Origin: an uncultured Microbulbifer sp.
GTDB lineage: Bacteria > Pseudomonadota > Gammaproteobacteria > Pseudomonadales > Cellvibrionaceae
Assembly (NCBI RefSeq): GCF_947498635.1
Contig: NZ_CANMKV010000014.1
Span: forward strand, 40,647 to 104,646
Direction of reading: 5' to 3'
DNA length: 64,000 nucleotides
Below are positions 37,193 through 47,000 of this stretch, piece by piece (positions within the stretch are counted from its first letter, which is position 1; each line of letters starts with the position of its first letter). Below the pieces are notes generated by a model. That model was not told the origin of the DNA, did no database searches, and saw only the letters and a list, made by a program, of their open reading frames with translations. The position numbers were made by a program, and so were the translations under genes.

Positions 37193-38000
37193 GTTTTCTC
37201 TCCATTGTCTTATTTTTTTTATCTACAACAACGGACTTATCGCAATCGGTACTACTTGGTCCCGCCGCTCTACTCTCTCTAAGAAGATTCCGACTTTGCG
37301 AGACTCCGATCCAAGACCGCGCTGATAAAGAGACACAGATTTCGCAGGTTTTCTGTGACAGGAACAGATTACAGGCTACCTAAGCCAGGTGGAAGTCTAT
37401 TCATCGTGGAGAACGATAAAAATAACTCAATTAGTCTGGAAAGTTCGTTTGAATCGAGAAAATTAAAAAATAACAAGAAACTTAATCTCAAAGTGCACTA
37501 TATAAGTGCGAACCTATTCATCTCCCAGATTGTTATAACACTGGAAATATGGGAAATTATAAATTCTTCACGTACCCAACAATTATAAAAACTGTTACGT
37601 AGGGTCTGAAATACACAGCGGATGAAAAATCAGGAAAAAACCCGGCACTGACTCAAAATAAAAAGACCTAGCAGTCAGCAAATTTGCTTCAATCGCCATT
37701 TGGGTGAAACCGAGAGAAACCCTATAGATGGTACCCATGATCATTTTGTTAGAAATAAAATTCTCTTGCCAAGTATTGCCCTACTTTGCCAATAAGCTAA
37801 CTTGACCATCAAGTCCAAAAAATTTTTTGCCAAATTTCTTTGGTGAGTTGAAATAATTGGCAAACTTGGAAAATACAATTACCAATCAAATTCTTATGTA
37901 AGTCATAGGTAGTCAGATCGACTAAAGATTTACTCCGGCATATAGCCGGTATACCTAACCCTGCCCCCATCAATCCATTCTGCTAACTAGGCTAGCCATT
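37193..38000. other. 808-bp AT-rich region upstream of the TonB receptor gene
   Basis: No convincing gene. TTGCC(A/C) motifs start at 37766, 37776, 37786 and 37827, with the reverse TTGGCAA at 37857; TTTGCCAA (37826-37833) and TTGGCAAA (37857-37864) form an 8-bp inverted repeat. CCGGC / GCCGG (37935-37949) is a small hairpin that could weakly end ftsH transcription. A 77-codon open frame at 37355 looks random in composition. Confidence 0.55.
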
Positions 38001-39953
38001 TCACTGGCCGCACTGCGCGATCACTTGATGTATTTCCACCCCATTCAGAGTTTCCTTTTCCAGCAATGCATGCGCTAGGGCATCGAGTTTTTTGACATTA
38101 TTCTTCAGAAGCTCCTCAATTTCTTGTTCTATCCCGCTGATCAAAGCAATAACTTCATCATCAATAATCTCAGAGGTGTGCTCACTAAAATCTTTCTGTT
38201 GTGCCATTTCCTTGCCCAGGAAAATGTGCTCCTCTCCTCGCCGAAAAGCCACCGGACCCAGCTTTTGACTCATGCCCCAGTGCGTCACCATATGCTGAGC
38301 CAAGCGGGTAGCCTGCTTGAGATCGGACTCAGCACCACTGCTGACTTCTTTAAAGACCAGTTGCTCGGCCACCCTGCCCCCCAGCATCACGCCGATACGA
38401 TCACGCAGGTAACTCACCTTCATGTTGTGATGATTCTCCGTGGGAATCTGCTCTGTCGCCCCCAAACTGTGCCCTCTGGGGATAATGGTGGCTTTCTCTA
38501 GAGGATCTGCGTGGGGCAACAGGACCGCCGTGAGAGCATGGCCGGCCTCATGGTAGGCGACGGTTTTTCGGTCATCCTCCCCCATAATCACTTCCCGCTC
38601 TCCACCGAGTACCACCTTGTCTCTGGCCTGTAACAAGCACCCCATATCCACTACCGATTTATTTAGCCTTCCCGCCAGCAAGGCGGCCTCATTGATCAGG
38701 TTTTCCAAGTCCGCACCGGCAAAACCCGCCGTCAGGGCCGCGAGGTGTTCCAGGTCGACCTCCCCATGTAGCGGGACATTTTTAGAATGAATCCTCAGGA
38801 TTTCCCTGCGGGCGGGCCTGTCCGGCAAATCCAGAGTGATTTTGCGGTCAAACCGCCCGGGGCGAAGTAGTGCCGCATCCAACACGTCGGGGCGATTGGT
38901 CGCAGCAATCACTACTACCGCCTCCTGGGGATCGAAGCCATCCATTTCCCCAAGAATCTGATTTAGGGTCTGTTCCCGCTCATCGTGCCCACCACCCAAA
39001 CCTGTACCGCGCGCGCGTCCCACCGAGTCAATCTCATCAATAAATATGATCGCGGGCGCCTCCTTCTTGGCTTCCGCAAACATATCTCGCACCCGTGAAG
39101 CTCCGACACCAACAAACATTTCAATAAATTCGGAGCCGCTGATGCTAAAAAAAGGTGCATCGCTCTCACCGGCCAGAGCCTTGGCCATTAGAGTTTTTCC
39201 TGTCCCAGGGGGGCCCATAAGCAGTATGCCCCGGGGAATTTTTGCCCCGAGATTGCGATAGTGCTCCGGGTCTTTGAGGTAGCCGGCAATCTCCTGCAGA
39301 TCCCTCTTGGCATTGGCGAGGCCCGCCACATCATCAAAAGTGATCTCGGATTGACTGCGCTCAAAGCGCTTGGCCGGTGAGCGAGCAAAACTGAACGGGC
39401 TACCGGGAGTCACCGCACCCATGCGAGCCTGCATACGCCGTGCTAGCCAGACCAATAGGACAATAATCAGAATCCAGGGCAACAGGAGTATCGCCATCCT
39501 CTGTAGAAGACCCCCTTGGGGCGATTCAGCTTGGATTTTCACCTGTTGCCGCTCCAGTAAGGGGAGAAGCTGGGGGTCCTCTAGCGGGGGCAAGGTCGTC
39601 GCAAAGCGTTTTTCTTGCGGATTTTCAGTCTTATCCTTACCCGCCTCCTTATCTGCAGCTGAGTAATTGGCCGACGGCTTGAAGACCCCTGTGATGCGCT
39701 GCCCTTTAAAAAGTACGCTGGCAACCTTGCCCTCACCGAGGGCTGCTTTGAAATCGCTGTAAGACAATACCTCCCTTTCTACCCCAAACTGCCCATTCGA
39801 GCAGTATTGAAACGTGAGGATGATCAAAAAGAGAAGAACGAGATATTGCAGCCAGCTCAGTGGGCTCTGCTGCTGTGATTGGCCGGAGAGAGGAGAACCA
39901 GGCTCCTCTGGCGGTAGCTTCTTCCCCTTATCCTCGTTGTCCGCCATTGCCAT
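38001..39953 (-). CDS. FtsH-type membrane ATP-dependent zinc metalloprotease (likely a second FtsH)
   Basis: A 650-residue AAA+ protease. Two transmembrane helices (about 33-49 and 157-171) enclose a periplasmic segment of some 105 residues. The AAA+ core has Walker A GPPGTGKT at 247-254, Walker [10 protein letters not shown] near 302-310 and the second region of homology around RPGRFDRK. The zinc protease has HEAGH at 468-472 and the third ligand D544 in [11 protein letters not shown]. The N-terminal 30 residues are Pro/Gln/Ser-rich and unlike the short N-terminus of canonical proteobacterial FtsH, and the gene lacks the usual rlmE-ftsH-folP neighbours, so it is probably a paralogue. Target proteins are unknown. 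Confidence 0.9.
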   Translation of the reverse strand: MAMADNEDKGKKLPPEEPGSPLSGQSQQQSPLSWLQYLVLLFLIILTFQYCSNGQFGVEREVLSYSDFKAALGEGKVASVLFKGQRITGVFKPSANYSAADKEAGKDKTENPQEKRFATTLPPLEDPQLLPLLERQQVKIQAESPQGGLLQRMAILLLPWILIIVLLVWLARRMQARMGAVTPGSPFSFARSPAKRFERSQSEITFDDVAGLANAKRDLQEIAGYLKDPEHYRNLGAKIPRGILLMGPPGTGKTLMAKALAGESDAPFFSISGSEFIEMFVGVGASRVRDMFAEAKKEAPAIIFIDEIDSVGRARGTGLGGGHDEREQTLNQILGEMDGFDPQEAVVVIAATNRPDVLDAALLRPGRFDRKITLDLPDRPARREILRIHSKNVPLHGEVDLEHLAALTAGFAGADLENLINEAALLAGRLNKSVVDMGCLLQARDKVVLGGEREVIMGEDDRKTVAYHEAGHALTAVLLPHADPLEKATIIPRGHSLGATEQIPTENHHNMKVSYLRDRIGVMLGGRVAEQLVFKEVSSGAESDLKQATRLAQHMVTHWGMSQKLGPVAFRRGEEHIFLGKEMAQQKDFSEHTSEIIDDEVIALISGIEQEIEELLKNNVKKLDALAHALLEKETLNGVEIHQVIAQCGQ

Positions 39954-40156
39954 AGGGTATCGCTCAGTTTAGATTCTCAGCCCTCATCACCTGAGGGGCA
40001 GAGATTTTGCCCCGGAACAATTAGTATAGTTCTCCGCCAACAACGGCGGATAAACACCTGTTAGCGATAACTAGACCTGAGAGAGACAGGGTGGCGAACA
40101 CCTCGGCCAGATTTCTGATACCAAATACTCCAGAGCAACTATTTTAAAAAAAGGGC

Positions 40157-40185
40157 TTGCAAACCTCTTGTTCAAACGGCAGAAT
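40157..40185 (+). promoter_or_regulatory. Orphan tRNA-type sigma-70 promoter
   Basis: TTGCAA and CAGAAT are separated by 17 bp and followed by TCGCGCCCT, the GC-rich discriminator style of stable-RNA promoters. It lies about 140 bp before tRNA-Arg, and a hairpin with T-run intervenes. Confidence 0.45.
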
Positions 40186-40227
40186 TCGCGCCCTGTCGGA
40201 CTTACTAGGCGCATTTTTAAAAGCTAG

Positions 40228-40254
40228 GCAAGTTCGCTAACTTGCGGATTTTTA
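40228..40254 (+). terminator. Hairpin with T-rich tail upstream of the tRNA-Arg promoter
   Basis: GCAAGTT / AACTTGC form a 7-bp stem with a CGCT loop (40228-40245), followed by GGATTTTTAAGG. It would end a short transcript of roughly 60 nt from the orphan promoter. Confidence 0.5.
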
Positions 40255-40275
40255 AGGTTTTTTCCTGGAAATCAG

Positions 40276-40304
40276 TTGACTTTTCAAAATCAACTGACTA
40301 TAGT
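40276..40304 (+). promoter_or_regulatory. Promoter of tRNA-Arg
   Basis: TTGACT (40276-40281), 17-bp spacer, TATAGT (40299-40304). The inverted repeat CAGTTGA (40273-40279) / TCAACTG (40290-40296) overlaps the -35 box and spacer. Confidence 0.8.
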
Positions 40305-40320
40305 CCGCAACCATAACGAC

Positions 40321-40397
40321 GCGCTCGTAGCTCAGCTGGATAGAGTACCTGGCTACGAACCAGGCGGTCGGAGGTTCGAATCCTCCCGAGCGCGCCA
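40321..40397 (+). tRNA. tRNA-Arg (anticodon ACG)
   Basis: A 77-nt cloverleaf with encoded CCA. The acceptor arms GCGCTCG and CGAGCGC pair fully, the discriminator is G, the anticodon stem is CCTGG/CCAGG with loop CTACGAA, and the T arm has GGAGG-TTCGAAT-CCTCC. ACG decodes CGN arginine codons and is normally changed to ICG by TadA. No integrase or attachment-site duplication is seen beside it. Confidence 0.97.
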
Positions 40398-40402
40398 TAT
40401 AG

Positions 40403-40434
40403 AAAGGGCCTGTATTGAAAAATACAGGCCCTTT
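40403..40434 (+). terminator. Strong intrinsic terminator after tRNA-Arg
   Basis: A long stem AAAGGGCCTGTATT / AATACAGGCCCTTT (14 bp) with a 4-base loop, ending in a run of five T's. Confidence 0.92.
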
Positions 40435-40505
40435 TTCGTTTTACTGCCAACTTCCAGCCCAGCCAAGAGAGATCACCAGCATCAACGCCGCGGTATAGCC
40501 CCTTA

Positions 40506-41273
40506 TTATTGGCAGACATCTTCCCTCTGCTCCACATCATATTTTCTCAGCAACTCTCGATAGCGGCCACTGTTGCATAAGTTCGCAAGCCCACGGTTAA
40601 AGTCATCGCGCACCTTCTGGTCACGAAAGCCAACACGAAAATCTGTCGTCAAAGGGAATATCTTAAATAGATCAACCTGTGTCATCGTATACCCCATCTT
40701 CTGGCTATAAAACTTGAAAAGCGCCATGTCTACGACCGCCACCACGCCCTTCATTTTCCAAAATTGTGCGACAAGATCACGCGCTGTAGGTGCCAGGATC
40801 AAGTTTTGCCGCTGAGTACCGTTGGGGCCAAACATTTTTTCAAACTCCATGCCAAGATCCATCGGGGCCCCCTGCCAAGTAATGACTTTTTTACCCTTGA
40901 GATCTGCTATACGGCTAACTTTCATCTCATCGCTGGCTTTGGCAATGGCGTAATTGGAAAAACTAATCATATTGCCTGAATAAAACAGGTGGTCATTTTT
41001 CTTCATTACATTCACTGCGGCCTGCACCTTACCCTGCTCAAGTGCTGGCGCAGTTTGTGCAAATCCCATTTGAACAAACTCAACGTCATAACCCGGTAAC
41101 GCCTGCCGTACAATATCCACCTCCAAGCCGCCACTTGCGCCATCAATTACATAGGGTGGCGCATCCCCGGCAATCGCCACTTTTAGTGGCGTACCCTCCG
41201 ATAGGGCCTTCGCCGGGAGTGCAATAAAAAACAGAACGATAATCACACCGAAAACCGTGCGCAGACTATTCAT
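40506..41273 (-). CDS. Periplasmic SBP_bac_3-type amino-acid-binding protein
   Basis: A 255-residue exported protein with signal peptide MNSLRTVFGVIIVLFFIALP and predicted cleavage near AKA-LS. It shows PLKVAIAGDAPPYVIDGASG, GLEVDIVRQALPGYDVEF, ADLKGKKVITWQGAPMD and a C-terminal FNRGLANLCNSGRYRELLRK. These proteins bind amino acids for ABC import or act as free sensors. No permease or ATPase gene adjoins, so it may be a solo sensor or belong to an unlinked transporter. ATG 41273 is favoured over GTG 41303 because it opens the signal peptide directly. Confidence 0.85.
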   Translation of the reverse strand: MNSLRTVFGVIIVLFFIALPAKALSEGTPLKVAIAGDAPPYVIDGASGGLEVDIVRQALPGYDVEFVQMGFAQTAPALEQGKVQAAVNVMKKNDHLFYSGNMISFSNYAIAKASDEMKVSRIADLKGKKVITWQGAPMDLGMEFEKMFGPNGTQRQNLILAPTARDLVAQFWKMKGVVAVVDMALFKFYSQKMGYTMTQVDLFKIFPLTTDFRVGFRDQKVRDDFNRGLANLCNSGRYRELLRKYDVEQREDVCQ

Positions 41274-41580
41274 AAGCAACCCAAAAAATGACGGGGAAAT
41301 CACTTAGCTAACCTAAGTGTTGGCAGCCTGTGACCATTAATCAAGCCACTACAAACAACTTTCATGGCTTGCCCCTCTATTTTTAATCCATGACATATAC
41401 CCATCAACCTCCTACCAGTCAGGAAACCTTGAAACCGGCACAATCCCCCCCATCATAAGAAAGGGCGAAGAATTAATTGGTTAAATTTGCAATGAGAGCT
41501 ATAACACTAGACTTTTTGACTGCCTCAACAATTCGGTCAAAACCGGTGGGAAATTCACCGATCGTACGCAGTATCCAATT

Positions 41581-42438
41581 ATGAATGCATTCTTCGCCAT
41601 TATCCTATTAGCCCTTGCCGTCTGGCTTATTCCGCACTTTTACCGCCGCTGGCGTCTTCAGTACCGACGCTCCCAACCCTTAAACCCTGAGCAAGTACAG
41701 CTGTTAACTGAAACACTTCCCATTTATCAATATTTAAATCCGGCACAGCAGAGAGAACTACGCGGTAATATCGTACTATTCTTACACGATAAAGAGTTTG
41801 TTGGTTTCGAAGGCCTGCAGGTAAATGAAAAGATGAAAGTCGCCATTGCCGCTCACGCCTGCCTACTGCTGCTTGGCCGTAAAAATGAATGCTACCCCAA
41901 CCTCTACACCCTACTCCTTTACCCAGACACATATGTCGCTCATGAAATCCGCCGGGAAGGCTATATAGAAACCTCTAGGCACAGTGCGCGAGAGGGGGAA
42001 GCTCATTATCGTGGGCCTGTAGTGCTCTCCTGGGGCGACCTGGAAGAAGATCTACAATTTCCACAGCGAGGACACAATGTCGCACTTCACGAGTTTGCCC
42101 ATAAAGTAGATGAAGAGGACGGCTATTTCGATGGTCGTCCGCTGTTTGAGCAGTCAACGGAAGGTGCTAATTGGGCAGAAGTAATGAGTCAGGAGTTTCA
42201 TCGCCTGCGCCAAAGAGCCGAACACCGTCAGCCCCCCGGCGACAAACCCTCAGTACTGGACTTATACGGAGCCCAGTCCCCGGCTGAATTTTTTGCGGTC
42301 GCTACCGAGAGCTTTTACACCATTCCTATTGCCATACGTACGCTGCATCCAGAGCTCTATAGAGAACTGAGCCGCTTCTATCGACTCGACCCTGCCACGC
42401 TGGTCAGCGGAAAGTCCGGGAGGGAAGCGAACGTATAA
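41581..42438 (+). CDS. MtfA-family zinc peptidase (M90), membrane-anchored
   Basis: A 285-residue protein with one N-terminal membrane helix (MNAFFAIILLALAVWLIPHF), then the MtfA domain: FVGFEGLQVNEKMKVAIAAH, ACLLLLGRK, the zinc helix NVALHEFAHKVDEEDG (HEFAH) and the downstream EFFAVATESFY that provides the third ligand. E. coli MtfA is a cytosolic aminopeptidase that binds the Mlc repressor and so influences ptsG. The membrane anchor is common in the longer family members. The partner here is unknown. The gene stands alone, preceded by 307 bp and followed by a 727-bp gap. Confidence 0.9.
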   Translation: MNAFFAIILLALAVWLIPHFYRRWRLQYRRSQPLNPEQVQLLTETLPIYQYLNPAQQRELRGNIVLFLHDKEFVGFEGLQVNEKMKVAIAAHACLLLLGRKNECYPNLYTLLLYPDTYVAHEIRREGYIETSRHSAREGEAHYRGPVVLSWGDLEEDLQFPQRGHNVALHEFAHKVDEEDGYFDGRPLFEQSTEGANWAEVMSQEFHRLRQRAEHRQPPGDKPSVLDLYGAQSPAEFFAVATESFYTIPIAIRTLHPELYRELSRFYRLDPATLVSGKSGREANV

Positions 42439-43165
42439 ATCACCTTTGGTCAGTTAATTTTAAAGTGCAGGAATCCTCGATGCGTTTAATCAACAAACTC
42501 TCAACCCAATCAGAACAGAAAACCAAATAGCCAAACTTGATTTCAAGTAATAGCTACAAAGCCATACGTTTTCTGGCAGAAAAAACCAAGAGAAAAACCT
42601 AAATTTCTCGAAAAATCCACTCTCGCAGGAGGCCAGATCGCTTTAGCGATGCAATATTGGATGCAAGAAACTATCCATTCAGGTCATGGAATTTCTACAT
42701 CTGCACGGTAAGAATAGTTTCAACTCTTTTCGCCTTCACCAAATAGAGTACATTTAGAATAAATGGTCTTCTTAGTTGAACCCGAACAAAGAAAACCCCC
42801 TAACGCTCGCCGACCAAGGCCTTCGGCTGAGCCCCATTAATTAAAAAGTTTCCGCTGAAGGCAATTACTGGAAAACATACAGTAAAAGCAAGAATCAAAC
42901 ACTTTGGTCTGCCATTCGAAAAAACGAGAAAGGGCGTTCAACAAGGTATCCTCCTGGCTTAATACATTAGTCATCAAACTTTCCAAAAGTATTTTATCCG
43001 ATTAGGTAGATCAAACTTAAACCTCTATACTCGAGCAACGACACTTGGGACCTCTTCTCCAGCGACAAACAGTCTAAAATTCAACATGCTCACTAGCCAT
43101 TGAGGCAGGCTTTCTTTTTCAATCGCTACTATCAATAAGGGCCTTCTAATTCAGGAGTTAATTCC
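42439..43165. other. 727-bp gap without a convincing gene
   Basis: AT-rich with many stops. ATCGCTTTAGCGAT at 42637-42650 is a perfect palindrome apart from its 2-base centre. GCTCGCCGA (42805-42813) pairs with TCGGCTGAGC (42823-42832) with one bulge. A 20-codon open frame at 42649 lacks a well-placed ribosome binding site. The last 60 bases should hold the promoter and the CAGGAG site of the next gene. Confidence 0.4.
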
Positions 43166-43936
43166 ATGCACAGAGTAGCCCTGGTACTGCTTTGCGCCGT
43201 CATTTCTTTTACCCTGCAAACAACCTCGACGGCCTCACCTACCACCTGCAAGCCATTATTTAATCATCAGGACGACAAAGTTGCCCAAAACAATAGGTGT
43301 ATTCAGAGTGAATTTCAGGCAAGCAATACCCCTGGCTCAGCAATGATTGAAATGAATAGCAATGCTCAAGGTGCCTGTGTTTATACCACTGCGATACAGT
43401 GTGGTAACGAAGACATTTTGATGGGCGATATTGCCGCAATTGATTTTGAGATTTCCGTACCCCCAGGGAAATGCCGTCCCACAGAATGGATGGCTGTTTT
43501 CATGTTCCCCTGGTGTGGACTAGCTGGTGGGTGCTGGGATGGTGGGGAGCGAGAGGTGGATTTTGTAGAGACTAAAGGCCCAAATGGTCCAGGCGGCTTC
43601 TCCTCAAATTGGGGAGAACGCCCCAAGCAAGTAGAGTGGCTTAAGCAAAGTGGCGCCCTCACGGCAGATACCGGCACGAGTCAGCATATTACTTTTACCT
43701 CCAGCCAGATTCTATCGGGGCATAATAGCGGGACTTATCAATGGGACATTCGAGTGTGTGATGCTTCAGAGACAAAATGTGACAGCTCGAACCAACTTTG
43801 GCATGCCTATCGCGAGACGGGGCCCATTTTTTTTAATACATCCATGATGATTGTGATCGACAATTGGGGCGTCAATCATCCCCCCAAAGAGGGCTGCACT
43901 TTAGAGGTTAGAGATATGGTAATTACCAAACATTAA
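43166..43936 (+). CDS. Secreted hypothetical protein with GH16-type EVDFVE motif
   Basis: A 256-residue exported protein (signal peptide to about residue 23, TASPTTC). The middle contains MGDIAAIDFEISVPPG, WMAVFMFPWCGLAGGCWDGG and then EVDFVE at residues 130-135, which fits the GH16 catalytic pattern E-[ILV]-D-[IVAF]-x-E. Downstream are GTYQWDIRVCD and MIVIDNWGV, consistent with a concanavalin A-like beta-sandwich. Six or more cysteines suggest disulfide bonds. A glucan- or galactan-degrading enzyme is therefore plausible, but overall similarity to characterised GH16 proteins cannot be checked here. A CAGGAG site precedes the ATG. Function is not established. Confidence 0.75.
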   Translation: MHRVALVLLCAVISFTLQTTSTASPTTCKPLFNHQDDKVAQNNRCIQSEFQASNTPGSAMIEMNSNAQGACVYTTAIQCGNEDILMGDIAAIDFEISVPPGKCRPTEWMAVFMFPWCGLAGGCWDGGEREVDFVETKGPNGPGGFSSNWGERPKQVEWLKQSGALTADTGTSQHITFTSSQILSGHNSGTYQWDIRVCDASETKCDSSNQLWHAYRETGPIFFNTSMMIVIDNWGVNHPPKEGCTLEVRDMVITKH

Positions 43937-44004
43937 AAATGCTGCGGACGGAAAAACGCCTATCCATTGTCACCGCGTGAATTAAAAGCTGATAGTAGGC
44001 GCCA

Positions 44005-47000
44005 CTAATAATCTTTCTTCCATTGCAGTTCCACACTACCGGAACCACTGTCCCCTTCATCAGCCGTTTTGAATTCCAGATTGAGGTTGTCGCGGATTTC
44101 TATTTGCATCTCCGCCTGCCAAGGACTTAGAGGATCAGTGCTTCTCTGTAATTCCACATAAATCCGATTCGTGATGTATTTACCCAAACTCAAAGCGTAC
44201 TCATCCCCCTCATCACTTTCTTCATGCTCAATATTCAAGGTATCCAAACGCAATAATTCGCGAGTTTTGGCCACAGGGTCCAAGGCTGCACGACCGGTCT
44301 GAAGGCTGCGAATCACACTGACCAAACGCACAGCTTGCAGTGGAGAAATATCCGAGAGTGACTTGCCAAATAGGAGCTGTGCCAAGATTTCATCCTGGGA
44401 AGCAGAGGGGTCGGAGCTAAAATTAATATCCAAATCTGCAGCGTTGCCGGAAATTTTTGCAGTGATCTCTCCCTCACTGTATTCATAGACCCCCTCAACA
44501 TTGACTGCCACCTCGTTATTCTCGAAACGGATTTCTCCATCCTGCAGATCAAACTTTTTGCCAAGTAAATCAAAACTACCTCGCACAATAGTCAATTTAC
44601 CTGAGGCCTCGGGTTTAGCCGCTGTCCCATGAATATCTACCTGGCCGCGCAATTGCGAATTGAGGCCGAGGCCGCGCACATAGGACTGCTGGTCCAGTAC
44701 AATTTCTACTGCCAAACCAACTTTACTGAGCAGTGGTGGTGTGCGCTCTACCTGGAGACCGTCTACCTGAACTTCAGTTACTTGTATTTCTGGCACAGAG
44801 CTGCCTATCCACTGCTCGATTTGCACGGCCAAAGGGCGCAGAGTAAAACGGCCAACCACCTCAGCGCTCTCGGAGGTGCCGATCAGAGTCGCCTGACCGT
44901 TGATAGCACCGCGTACCCCAGGTGTATTTAGCAGATGGGCTCTATTCAGACTTAGACTGAGATCCATTTTCGCCGGCGCTCGCGCAGGGAAAAATACCGC
45001 TCCGCCCAGATTAATCGTGCCGCCATCAACAACTTTGGCACTCCCTCTTTCTATACGCCATTCCCCCGGTGTCAGGCTCGCATAAAAATCAATATTGGCA
45101 ATGCGGGTATGGCTGGAGCGGTGTTCGTAACTGGCTTCACTCAGCTCAATTGCGCCGTTCAGGCGCGGCTCTCCCAATGTGCCGGTACCATCTGCCGAGA
45201 AATTCAATAGCCCGTGCATCACATGTACCCTGGGGTCCATAAATTCCGCTACTACGGAGAGATCCGCGGTGCCACTGCTGGTCAGCTGCAGTGGCAGTGC
45301 ACTCATCGGCTCGGCGGGGTTATCTGCAAACAGCTGGGCAAAAATTGGCGATATCAGTAGTTTGGCATTGCTATCTATGGCCCGGCGAGCACCGTGATCG
45401 GCCACCAGGGTGGCCTGTAGCGAATCGCCTTCGGTATGCCATTCCAAAGCCACAGAGAGTGGCTGTACCTGTACTCTCCCTCGCTCTCGCCTCGGCGCAT
45501 AACCGCTAAGACGCAACTCTCCCTCAAGCTGGGGCTGGCGAGGACTGCCGGTAATACTCGCGTGCAGAATGACATCGCCCTGCTCGGGTGTAGTAACGGG
45601 TAATTCCCGCGAGATATCTTCCAGCGAGGCCCTGCCCTGCAGCTGTAAGTCCAGGCGCTGCTCATTAAGGCTGCCGTGAACCCACAACTGATTGCGCCCC
45701 GCCCACAAAAACTCCAAGCCTTCGACAACCAAACTCTTGTCGGCATAATCTAATGCCCCCTGCAGCTGCCAGGATTCATGGCGATAGCGGCCTTGCGCCA
45801 ACACACTAGCGCGTACTTCTGGACTGGTCAGCGCGCCATTAATTTCGCCATCCAGGCTCACCTCCCCTTCCAGGGTATTGGGTAGGGGTAACCCAAGTAC
45901 TCCAACCAAACTCAGTGGTAAGTTGCGGGCACTCACACCCACTTGAAGTCGGTCGCTCTTCGGCTCAAGCACGCCATGCGCTTCAATCAAAGCAATTCCC
46001 TGTCGCCCCAGACGCTGCGCCTCTTCTGCGAGGGAACTCAGACGGCTCTCACTTTGTGCCGGCTGCACTGCCCCCTTTTCCATACTGGGAATAATCACCG
46101 GCGACTGAGGACCGCGGAACTGCCCCGTACCGAAATGATTCACGGTGCCATTGGCAAACAACTCGAGGCGCAAACCCTGTAAGTCGAGTTTTTCCAGGTT
46201 GCCACTGGCATCACCTTTCAGGTTATAGCGGTATTCATGTACCAGGCCATCCGATTCCAAGCTGGTGCTCAAGCGCGGGTTTGACCAGGGTCCCTCCACG
46301 CCAACCTGACCTTGGGCCCCCAAGGTTACGCCCTTTGCGGAGGCGAAACCCAGGTCTTCCTTAGGGTTGAGGTTGCGAATATCCACCTGCAGCTGCACAT
46401 TCAGCGTTTTCGCCTCAATATCTACCGTTCCGCCCCCCAGAGCATTCAGCTTGTCACCCACCAGAGTAAAGTCCGTAATCGTTAACCCCTGCAGGTTGCC
46501 ATCGATCTTGGCCGTCAGCTCATTCTGTAAATTTCGGTAGGCAGATACAGCACTTAGATCCCCTTCAAAATCTGGGTTATCCCAGGGCCCTTTTGCGATG
46601 ACCTGCAACTGGTGCAAAGTACCGGAAAAATCATCGGGGATTGTTATATGTTCCGTTTGCGGCAGAGAGAGCAATAATCGGCGAATCTCTTCAACTCCCA
46701 ACTCCTGCACTGCTGCGCGCATATCCAGGGTTTTATTTTCGGTGTCGATACTGCCCGCCGTGCGAATCTGCGCACCGGCAAACGCTACCTCTAGGGACTC
46801 CAGTCGGACAATGCCCTGCTCGGTGATCACCCGACCAGCTAGATCCAGGGGCTGCTCCCGGTAACGACTATTTAACTTTATTTGTCCGGACATATTCGGC
46901 AGTGGCAATGAACCAGAAACTTTTACATCTGCACTAAACCAACCGCTGTTCAGTAGATTCTGCCAAGGCCGGGAAAGAGTTATGGGCAGGCGATTAAGGT

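Larger units (their letters stand above)
39954..40320. other. 367-bp region between ftsH-like gene and tRNA-Arg with two promoters and a hairpin
   Basis: No protein gene. It holds an upstream tRNA-type promoter (TTGCAA 40157-40162, CAGAAT 40180-40185), a terminator-like hairpin at 40228-40245, and the tRNA promoter at 40276-40304, each listed separately. Confidence 0.6.

Noticed and set aside
37355..37588. A 77-codon open frame in the AT-rich gap
   Set aside because: No ribosome binding site, random-looking composition rich in Asn, Lys and Ser, and no motif; not called as a gene.
40321..40397. tRNA-Arg as an integration site of a mobile element
   Set aside because: No integrase and no repeat of the tRNA 3' end is visible within the window; both flanks are ordinary genes.
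42649..42711. A 20-codon open frame with a distant AGGAGG
   Set aside because: The ribosome binding site is about 17 bases from the ATG and the peptide matches nothing I know.
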